A stretch of DNA of 64,000 bases. Origin: Symsagittifera roscoffensis. Lineage: Eukaryota > Xenacoelomorpha > Acoela > Convolutidae. Positions 22,115-29,881 of the stretch are shown one piece after another; within the stretch, counting starts at the first letter, position 1, and every line of letters begins with the position of its first letter. The stretch is taken from assembly GCF_963678635.1 (NCBI RefSeq), contig NC_087066.1, positions 41,561,338-41,625,337 of the forward strand, given 5' to 3'. The notes under the pieces are model-generated. The model had not been told where the DNA came from, did not search any database, and saw only the letters and a list, made by a program, of their open reading frames with translations. The position numbers and the translations under genes were made by a program.

Positions 22115-22640
22115 TGGGATAATCAACGCTGGCTACTTATTGATTATCAAACACGTAGCGTTAGCGGCAGATTATTTTTTTGAGTCTGCTAGCGCAACAG
22201 TTGGATCAGTTCAATTAACTTGCCTGAAAAATATTGGAGTTAATTTTGAGCAGACTAATATATAATATTATATATAATCTAATTGGCGCGCCTTAATCAT
22301 CCCGAATTGGCCAAATTGGGGGTATTCGAAGCCCCATAACTTCGTATAAAAAAGTCCACACTAACTTTATTTTTAAATTTGATCTCGGGACTTTTTTTGT
22401 AATAACTAAAGCGCTTTTTTCTCTTTTTTTTAAAAAAAAAATCTGCGTCTGACTTCACTATAATATGAATTGAGGTTTGATATATAATCCAATAATGCGA
22501 TATTAGACGCAAATTTTGTCACCTTTATCTAAACTGTGTGTGCTGTTGGGAAATTTTGCCAACAACGGACACTCGGAACATTGAAGATATGTCAACGGAC
22601 AGTCGGAACATTCAAGCTTATGCTCGGATAGTACAAACAT
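22115..22640. repeat. Dispersed inverted-terminus repeat, copy 4
   Basis: Interior TTAATCATCCCGAATTGGCC, then CCCCATAACTTCGTATAAAA, matches the interior of copy 1. The 3' end holds two versions of the terminal motif in inverse orientation (GACACTCGGAACATTGAAG, then GACAGTCGGAACATTCAAGC followed by ATGCTCGGATAG). This shows that the family has inverted termini. The left end is decayed. Confidence 0.5.
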
Positions 22641-22943
22641 CTAGATTATTTTTGTCACCTTGAAAAAACTTAATGGATATGCACAGTTTTTATTCAATTT
22701 ATTGTGCATATATTCTCCAGAACTTAGTTTTATCTTCAAAACATTTAGTTGAATAATTTTTGATAAAATGTTGAATAATTGATCAATTAGTTGAATAAAC
22801 TCTGATAAAAATTATGCTGTCTGTAAGTTATCTGTGGTAATGTGATAGAAGTTTCTGTTTTGCAGTTTATATCTTGTTATTGTAGCGCTATTTTGTAAGT
22901 AGTAGTTTCTGACATTGTTTGACTTTTCCTTAGCAGGTTCATT

Positions 22944-23249
22944 TCAAGGAACCTCACTCGAACCGTTCGATTTCTGTTTCGGTTGCAGCTCATGGTTTTC
23001 GCTGGTGTTGTCTTCCGGGGGGTCGTCGAACTGGTGGATACCCTGGATGAACATGGTATAGTACAGAGCCACTGCTATGAGTCCCCCGGATACTGGACCT
23101 ACATAGTAGATCCAGTGGTAGTCAGCGAAGTCCAGCATGATCATGGCGGGGGCGAAGGATCGTGCGGGGTTGAGACTGCAGCCGGTGAAGGGGGCCATGA
23201 AGAAGACGCAGGCCAGAACCATGAATCCAGCTGAGGTCGCCGGGAATCC
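22944..23249 (-). CDS. Aquaporin exon 3 (TM5, second NPA, TM6, C-tail)
   Basis: Begins after a strong acceptor (tttcattttccag). Encodes GFPATSAGFMVLACVFFMAP, TGCSLNPARSFAPAM, the WIYYVGPVSGG TM6 and a hydrophilic 35-residue tail ending in TGA at 22946-22944. Confidence 0.9.
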   Translation of the reverse strand, partial: GFPATSAGFMVLACVFFMAPFTGCSLNPARSFAPAMIMLDFADYHWIYYVGPVSGGLIAVALYYTMFIQGIHQFDDPPEDNTSENHELQPKQKSNGSSEVP

Positions 23250-25392
23250 CTGGAAAATGAAACCACAAATATTGTATATTTTGTGAGTATTTCCCAAGAG
23301 AGCCATTTTCCCCTCCTCAGGGATTCTTCCCTCTGCCGACTCAAATAGTCCCCTATGTACTTTTTGAGATACCCATTTTTGACGGACTAACCCTAAAAGT
23401 TTTCTAAAGACGTGCAAAAATTTCCAAAAAATTCCGCCTTTCTTGGCTTGTTTTTTCAAAATCTACTAGCCTCGAAATCCTTCTTTGGGTCGGGATCTGA
23501 GATGACTAGCACGAGTAGCACCAGAATCATGGTCCCGATTATCTCCACAACCAGACCTTGGCCCATGTTGATGCCTGGCTTGAGTCTGTTCATGCCCAGA
23601 TAGGTTTCCTCAACCCAGGGTTCAGGTGCGATCCAATAGACCATGGCCGCTCCAGCTGTTCCTCCTATATACAGTCCCACACACATTACTTAAGAGATAT
23701 TTCAAAATATAGCTGTTAGAGAGATCCCATCTTACCATGGCCGACATCACCACCGCATCTTATGTCCAGACTTTCAAAGTTGCGGCTAGCTGTTCAGTTA
23801 AAGGCAACATAAATTGCATAATCAATAACTTTTTGTCAGCGTCAGTTTTTGCAAAACTCTTGAAAATGGCATGAAAATGTAACTAAAAATTATTGAAGCA
23901 TAAACGCTTCAGAAATATTTACCTTTTTTATGAAATGTGCTGCTCCAAATGGTGGCCAGTCAAAATCCACGACGAAACTAGACCACCAAAATAAAGTAGC
24001 AAACTTGAATAAAAAAACATTAATGTGAAAACATATCGGAGCTCTTAGCGCTTTGCTGGAACATAAGACTCTGATAAATTAGCATAAAAAGGTAGCTGAA
24101 AAATTGCTGAAATCCCAAAATGTAGCTAAAATACAAAAATTATTTGAAATTAACAAATATAGCTGAAATCGAAAATTATAGCTGAAATAAAAATTGTTGC
24201 TGAAATAAAAAAAAAGCTGAAATCAAAAGTTAGGTTAGATTTCTTTTCAGTCGGTCAAGGTGAAGGTGGATTTCTTCAAACTTACTCTTCGTAGCACTTA
24301 AACCACTTAAAGTTGTTCAGTGTAACCATTAACCATGTTTTTATGTAACTTGGATGGTTTTGTATCACGACAACTCGCAAAAAAGAAAACTCGTTTAGTT
24401 TAAGGACATCCATCAACAAATCACAAGAATTTTTTTTTGACCTAATCTCTTAAATTTCTATTCAAATAATCTCAATTTAGCTGCAAAAATGAACTCACAC
24501 GCCTGACACTAATCGTTCTGAATATAAGCGCAAGGAGGAGGCGGAGCAATAAGCAGAATGGTCCAAGTGCAGAATGAGTTAAAGAGCAGAAAAACAAAAA
24601 ATATTTAGATTTTTGGTGGTTTATACGGGCTAATTGATAGAACAATTATTAGAATCTTCAATAATAACACGAAAATGAATAAATTATGCATGAATTAGAA
24701 TAATTTTATTAAGTTTTTTAATTGAATTTTTTTGAAATCTTGATTAAATTACTCAAATTATCCATAAAATATTCGTTTCTTTGGTAATATGGACAATTCT
24801 TATACTTAATTTACCGATTAGCAAGCAAAAGTTAATTTTATTCTGTTTTTCTGCTCTTGGACCCATTCTGCTCTTAGACCATTCAGCTTATTGATGGCCA
24901 CCGCGCAAGGGATCAAGAGTTCGCCTCTTTTGCTAATGCTCTTGCGTTCTTAACTATCTAACTATCTAACTTGCGAGTTTGAGGGTTTCCCTAAGTTTTG
25001 CGAGGTGTCGCGGAGCGGATTGGATGTGACCAAATCTGCTAGCCTGCAAACTGCATCGGAAGGTAGAGAAGTCCCTTGATGAAGTGGCATCTTCTGCAGG
25101 CCATGAGAGAGATAGTGACAGCCGGGTTTATATGACACCCCGAAGTGGGTCCGATGATGTGAATCAGAGTCATGATTATGGCCGCGAAGGTCAGTCCAGG
25201 CGTGACCAGATTGTCAATTCCAGCTCCGATTCCTGAATCGTACTCGCTGCCGACAATGTTCATCAGGCCGACAAAAACCATGATGAAAGTTCCGAAGAAC
25301 TCGGCGAAAACTGCTCGCCAAAGTCGGCGATCTTTGAGCTGCCACGGAATGTGGAGGAGATTGTCTAGAGCATGTCTTCTATGGTAACCCAT
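22944..25392 (-). CDS. Aquaporin (AQP1/AQP4-like water channel), 282 aa, three exons
   Basis: Plasma-membrane channel of the major intrinsic protein family. Seen: exons 25392-25044, 23664-23471 and 23249-22944 join in phase to 282 residues, the usual family length, with no gaps expected against vertebrate aquaporins. Features in order: N-terminal IPWQLKDRRLWRAVFAEFFG before TM1, first pore loop SGCHINPAV (N89-P90-A91), second pore loop TGCSLNPARSF (N208-P209-A210, selectivity Arg211), and a pore-lining cysteine C205 at the mercury-sensitive position. The serine after NPAR (not Asp) argues against an aquaglyceroporin. Odd: the TM5 position of the ar/R filter, His in water-selective members, is Val196 here, while the TM2 Phe69 is kept. 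Both introns appear to start with GC. The ATG at 25392 begins the conserved N-terminus; a 5' non-coding exon is possible. Confidence 0.9.
23250..23470 (-). mobile_element. Aquaporin intron 2, largely hAT family-H MITE sequence
   Basis: The intron is about 220 bp. Read on the minus strand it contains TTTTGAAAAAACAAGCC, TCTTTAGAAAACTTTTAGGG, TCAAAAATGGGTATCTCAAA, GAGTCGGCAGAGGGAAG and AATCCCTGAGGAGGGG, in the order found in the MITE copies at 13.6, 46.7 and 47.8 kb. Little non-MITE sequence remains beyond the acceptor tract. Confidence 0.65.
23471..23664 (-). CDS. Aquaporin exon 2 (TM4 and following helix)
   Basis: 194 nt, beginning after an AG at 23666-23665 and ending in DFE. Encodes AGAAMVYWIAPEP and GQGLVVEIIGTMILVLLVLV. 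The intron after it begins GCTAGT. Ending at 23471 gives phase 0, matching exon 3, and the exact aquaporin loop length. Confidence 0.87.
23665..24546 (-). other. Aquaporin intron 1, non-coding
   Basis: Contains a run of AGCTGAAAT-type short repeats (about 24090-24230), with no further exon. The spacing of flanking protein segments leaves no missing aquaporin sequence to place here. Confidence 0.6.
24547..24893. mobile_element. Foldback MITE in aquaporin intron 1
   Basis: Ends CAATAAGCAGAATGGTCCAAG and its near complement (GACCATTCAGCTTATTG), with a second inner inverted pair around GAGCAGAAAAAC. The 347-bp unit has no ORF. It lies within the 1.38-kb first intron of the aquaporin gene. Confidence 0.65.
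25044..25392 (-). CDS. Aquaporin exon 1 (TM1-TM3, first NPA)
   Basis: Starts ATG GGT TAC and ends after LPMQFA plus one base. The frame hits TAG immediately beyond, so the exon must end at 25044. The intron then begins GCTAGC, a GC donor. Joining here to exon 2 reproduces the family spacing exactly (QFAG-G-TAGAAM). Confidence 0.88.
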
Positions 25393-26905
25393 TGTCAAAA
25401 GGATATTCTGGATTAAATTATTACGAAGATTTTTTTATTAGTAGTAAAAAAAAGTATTGGCCAAATCAAACCAGTTTATAAGCCAGAAGTCGTCAAAGTA
25501 ATTATGAATTAGTATTGTGATAGCAACTGATCTGTACCTTCTTAATTTGGTCAAATTGTTGTTTTTGTTCACGTTTTCAGAGACAGGTAAAATACCGCTG
25601 GTACAAAACAAAAATAAGATTTGTAATGGATTTTATTTGTAAGTATCACTTTAAAATCAGTGGCATAAGAGAAGTAAATTGATCGATCAAATGTTTTCTT
25701 TTTATACCACTTCGTAATTTCACGCATATTAATATTAAGAGCACTTTTATTCCAAGTGCTTTTTTCAACTACGAAACCGTGAACAGAAGGCATGAAAGTT
25801 ATACCTGGCGTGGACTAAAATATCCAAAAAAGGATTTAATATGCTCCGTTTAATCATGAAATTCAATGCTCAAAAAGTAATTTTTAGCTAATTTGAGGTT
25901 ATAATACGTCAGCTCTGAAAACGTGAACAAAAATACAAACGGCATGAATACATTACGTAGACACAAATGGCATAACAAATTATGACTGGCAGCGACTTGA
26001 ATATCTAGACAAAACAGTCATATTGTGTCAAGACAAGCTGTGCTCCACCTCAAACTATTTTCGCCAGCGAACAAAAAATAGACACCAAGAAACCAATTTC
26101 CCATTTTCCAACACTCTTACAAGAAACAAAGTTGTCCCGTTAGTCCTTTTGCAGATAATTATGCCCGGAAATTTCTGAAACTTGGGAAATTCACAGCTTG
26201 CTCCCCACGTTTAAGCTTAAGGCTACATGTAGTCGCTTAAAAAACCAAAAAAAAAACATGCGAGTTTTCTGCTGCTTGGACAAAAAATTGTTTCTGAAGT
26301 TTGAAAACTGAGGTAATTTTTTATCTAACTTCGTTTCCATAATTAAAAAAAACTTTCCTGGCCTTTCCAAGCATCGGTTCTCGATTATCTCAATCATTTG
26401 CTGTACTAATAGTCAATACTCCAACAATTTTGCTTGGCTTGGCTAATAGATCGACTTATTGTTCAAGAAATTCACTTTTTGAATTCAAATTCAAGGCAAA
26501 TTGGTGACAACTAGGCAAACAATTGAGATAAATTTCGGGTCAAGGACAATAGGCCGACGGGAAATCAAGCTGAAGGGACTTCAGGCCAAATTTAAACTTT
26601 ACAAGCACCCCAAAACTTAAAGTTTTCATCTGGAAAATGTACGTTTTTGAATCTTTGTGCAACTTTAGTCCATAATAGGTGTTATCCATGACAAGGCACC
26701 TCTTAAAAATGGCATCCGTTAGTTATATCAGTGATAATTTTGACAAGAGAAAATCTGTATATGGAGAGGAAAATTAGCCGATTGGTTCATTGAATAAAAG
26801 GGTCGTCAACAATCTTTTGGATGCTGGAGCTAGAGATGCTGTGATCCCAGCATAGCTGAACAAAATCAATGCTGACTGCATTGCTCTACCATGATGAATT
26901 TTGGT
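25393..26905. other. Aquaporin upstream region
   Basis: 1.5 kb between the aquaporin start codon and the LTR retroelement. No exon or core promoter can be pinned down. A short decayed open segment near 26,740-26,870 has no recognisable content. Confidence 0.4.
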
Positions 26906-26909
26906 CTAG
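26906..26909. other. Target-site duplication, left copy (CTAG)
   Basis: CTAG directly precedes the TG of the 5' LTR and recurs directly after the CA of the 3' LTR. A 4-bp duplication is typical of Ty3/gypsy-type integrases. Confidence 0.85.
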
Positions 26910-27319
26910 TGGAACCTGATCTAAACTACATTTTAGGATTGGATAAATTAGATATTTTACCAATGTAAAGTATTTAATATTAACCAATCATGATCCATCT
27001 AACTAACAATCCACTTATTTGTAAGTGCTGAAATTACTTGTAATTTCAGCACCAGAGAGATTTGAATTTAACTTAGAAATTAGTTGACTCTCCAAGAAGA
27101 CTTCAGCAGCCGCAATAAACCAGTATACCCTAGATCTATTGAGCCTAGCAGAGACTAGTTAAACAACCTGAGACTAGATAGTATAAGAGTAAGATTAGGA
27201 TTGGTATTAGACTAAGAAGTTGCACGAATCTATCCGGCCGAAAATAAGATAGCGTGACGAGCAGACGGTGTACCCTATCCGAAATTACTCTATGAGTTAT
27301 ACACCTCGGTCATAACTCA
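26910..27319 (+). repeat. 5' LTR, 410 bp
   Basis: Begins TGGAACCTGATC and ends GGTCATAACTCA. Contains AATAAA at 27114-27119, a TAGTATAAGAG TATA-like stretch near 27179-27189, and a perfect 13-bp palindrome with a TT centre at 27025-27052. Differs from the 3' LTR at only two positions (G/T near 26936, A/C near 27312). Confidence 0.95.
27025..27052. promoter_or_regulatory. 13-bp inverted repeat in LTR
   Basis: GTGCTGAAATTAC, TT, GTAATTTCAGCAC: a perfect inverted repeat, unchanged in the other LTR (45424-45451). It could be a dimeric factor site or an RNA hairpin. Its function is inferred from symmetry only. Confidence 0.45.
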
Positions 27320-27321
27320 TC

Positions 27322-27331
27322 TGGTGCGACC
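27322..27331 (+). promoter_or_regulatory. Candidate tRNA primer-binding site
   Basis: TGGTGCGACC starts two bases after the 5' LTR. Its complement ends in CCA, and the next bases (ATAATTCTCGAAC) resemble the complement of a tRNA T-loop (GTTCGAG) at nearly the right distance. The primer tRNA species could not be assigned by eye. Confidence 0.6.
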
Positions 27332-27406
27332 ATAATTCTCGAACAAGACCTTAATAGCTTAGAATTAACCAATAATAGATTAGAATTTAGACAAAACATT
27401 TACAAA

Positions 27407-27640
27407 ATGTTATACGACAATAATTTAATCGAAATGTCTCTACGACTCAATAGATCAGAGCCAATATTCCGAACGATAACAGAACTACCCGGAATTGCAA
27501 GAAGACCTCGAACCAGAGACGACATACGACAAAGTAGAAACTTACCATATAGTTATATAATAGTTCGGCAAAAGCCAACACAAACTTTTGTATTTAGAAT
27601 ACTACTAGCAATGAATTTAGATTTTCATTTGCAAACATAA
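27407..27640 (+). CDS. Leader ORF 1, unknown (77 codons)
   Basis: ATG-started frame just inside the 5' leader, also open upstream to the LTR edge. Arg-rich middle (IARRPRTRDDIRQSR), no domain recognised. In errantiviruses the env mRNA is spliced from a donor in the leader or early gag, so this could be a leader exon. It could equally be a chance frame. Confidence 0.3.
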   Translation: MLYDNNLIEMSLRLNRSEPIFRTITELPGIARRPRTRDDIRQSRNLPYSYIIVRQKPTQTFVFRILLAMNLDFHLQT

Positions 27641-27949
27641 AATCTTGAAGTCAATCTTCAAAATCATTTCTGGCGCTAAACCAAATTATTAATATACAAT
27701 AACGATTGATAAAAAGATCTCAGATCGTTTTCCTAAATTCTGCAGTAACATACAAAACATGTTTGAAAAATATTTACTGAAAAACCAAAATAAAAATTAG
27801 TAGCATGACAATAAATGGTTAGTAACTATAAATCATCCTGTTGTTCCAGCTTCATCACCTAAACATAACAGCATTCATAAGCTCACTAATATCATAAAAA
27901 CACTAAATCTTTTCTCTACACAAATTTAAATCATTATTAAAACTTAAAT

Positions 27950-28530
27950 TCACTTAATTTTAAAATCAGATCATCAAGGCTTATCCTTGGATCTTAAATC
28001 ATTTTCTACTTAATTAAATTTAAAACTTGATCATCAAGGCCTATCCTTGGATCAAAAAGAACAACTTTGTTCTCCCCCACCCACTTAACTAGTGTCTAAC
28101 GACCTCAAACGTCGATTCACTATCCAACCCTTTCTAAAAACCCAGGACTAATAGAAGTTTTTAAACAAACTAATCATTCAAATTAGGATAAACAGTGAAG
28201 AACTTCGGTTATTCATCCTTCACTTGATCCCCCCTCTTACCAGACCCAGGATAAATCTTAGACTTAGTAAGTTTTAAAATAGTATCTAACGAACTACTCG
28301 CGTTCTAATTATACCTGAACCTTGTGGATCGATTTACTATTCTCCAACCCTTGAACACAATCACTACCCTTAAGTAAGATTAAGTAAGTTAACACCTTAG
28401 CTTATACTAGCCACGAGAAAGTATAAAATCATTCTTCGGAATCGATATACTTTTCTCCCCAACCCTGAATAAATAGACCCAGGTTAGGCTAACCAAAAAA
28501 TCGTAAGGACTAACAGTCTAAGTAATAGAA
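27950..28530 (+). repeat. Leader repeats and twin hairpins of the retroelement
   Basis: Two copies of GATCATCAAGGCYTATCCTTGGATC-type hairpins (near 27968 and 28029) are followed by repeated modules. These include ATCTAACGA..TCGATT.ACTAT and C(T)CCAACCCT...GACCCAGG (near 28085-28150, 28220-28260, 28280-28345, 28455-28485). This non-coding leader stretch may hold packaging, translation or insulator-like signals. By analogy, gypsy has Su(Hw) sites between LTR and gag. Confidence 0.5.
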
Positions 28531-28569
28531 ATCATTTAACAACCTTTTGCATCCGTCATCCTAAACCTT

Positions 28570-28860
28570 ATGTCATTTAAAAACCTAGGAAATAAACAAA
28601 CAATCGTTTTACACAATTGTGAAATAGATAACAAAAAATACGATCTTGTAATCACACCACACACACAAACAGTTGGATATATCAGAACAAAACGACAAAC
28701 ACTAAAAAGAAAAATAATAACCAAACAAAGACAAATTACACGAAAAAGATTTTCCAAAAACCGCAACGCATTTTCAGAATCAGAAACCAGCAGTTTAGAC
28801 GAACTTTATAAATTAAAGGAGACTATAGATAAAAATTGCCCCATTCACGATCAATTATAA
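28570..28860 (+). CDS. Leader ORF 2, basic protein of unknown function (96 codons)
   Basis: ATG-started frame with a strongly basic centre (RTKRQTLKRKIITKQRQITR) and a Ser/Glu-rich end. Beyond the TAA at 28858 the same frame stays open to TGA at 29034, adding another basic Lys/Arg stretch and overlapping the next ATG (29012) by 23 nt. A nucleic-acid-binding or nuclear-targeting role is suggested by composition only. No family recognised. Confidence 0.45.
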   Translation: MSFKNLGNKQTIVLHNCEIDNKKYDLVITPHTQTVGYIRTKRQTLKRKIITKQRQITRKRFSKNRNAFSESETSSLDELYKLKETIDKNCPIHDQL

Positions 28861-29011
28861 TTTTCCGACTCAGAAACAACTTCAAATTCATCAAAAAGAG
28901 GAAAAAGAAGAATAAAAAAGCAATATAAACACAAACCAGTACATTTATACATTTGGAACCAACCAATTAGACACATTGATAATTACATATTAACAGTCAT
29001 CAAACGAAAAA

Positions 29012-29575
29012 ATGAGCTCAACACACACCCCAGGTGAAGAAAGTCCAGATGATGATGATATCTTCCCCTTTATCGTAGATGCAACCACTGATAGAGGACA
29101 GCACATATTTTGCAAAAATTTACTCTTAAATTTGTTTGAACCCGGAATCAGTCCATGTAAAACAGAGTTCCCAGATGTAAAAATCAAAAGACAAATTATC
29201 GATCACTATTTGAAAGATATATGTAACATAACACAACAATACGGAATCTACTCCATAGAATTCAACTCACCAAACCAGAATCACAGCAAATATGTAATTC
29301 AAACAGACGACCTTGATTTAGAATTCTCAAAAGTATTCTCAGAATATATAAAAAGCATCCAATATCATAACTCACAAAGAGCAAACTCCATATTCACCAA
29401 TGAAGTTTTTGCGATAATATATAGTTATATCTCGATATTAGAAAACGAAATCCAGATACCAAATGTCTCACCGACAGAAACATCTAAACATATAAAAGTA
29501 CGACATGAAATCACACTACTCTCTAGTTTTCTAAATATAATTAAAGAAAATTTCACGAAAGATGAAGTTTCATAA
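29012..29575 (+). CDS. gag: N-terminal gag-frame ORF (187 codons), separated from gag-pol by in-frame stops
   Basis: ATG start, acidic N-terminus (GEESPDDDDIFPFI), then a mixed helical sequence without a recognised domain. It is in the same frame as the long gag-pol ORF. Only a TAA (29573) and a TAG (29728) lie between them, and the intervening 300 nt are otherwise open. The simplest reading is that gag began at 29012 and has two nonsense codons in this copy. Alternatives are readthrough or a separate accessory protein. The product would be the matrix-like part of the capsid polyprotein. Confidence 0.5.
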   Translation: MSSTHTPGEESPDDDDIFPFIVDATTDRGQHIFCKNLLLNLFEPGISPCKTEFPDVKIKRQIIDHYLKDICNITQQYGIYSIEFNSPNQNHSKYVIQTDDLDLEFSKVFSEYIKSIQYHNSQRANSIFTNEVFAIIYSYISILENEIQIPNVSPTETSKHIKVRHEITLLSSFLNIIKENFTKDEVS

Positions 29576-29881
29576 CATACAAAACACGACTTACAAAAAA
29601 TTTTGGCATGGTTCATAATAGATTATTTCACACATAATATTGATTTAATTTCACAAGCAAGAAAAAATTTTAGACCCCAAAACTCAAACGATGATACTGC
29701 CATCACAGAACAATCAGACTATGTTTAGGACCCCGAATGGTCTCATCCCGCATTCATAAACTTCCCACAATCAATCTCAAGTCAAGCAATAAGTACGATA
29801 TCTTATGTAAGAGATTATGTAAGAGTAATACCATTAACCATTGATGCAACACCATTAAACTATAATACATTTTTACCTGAT

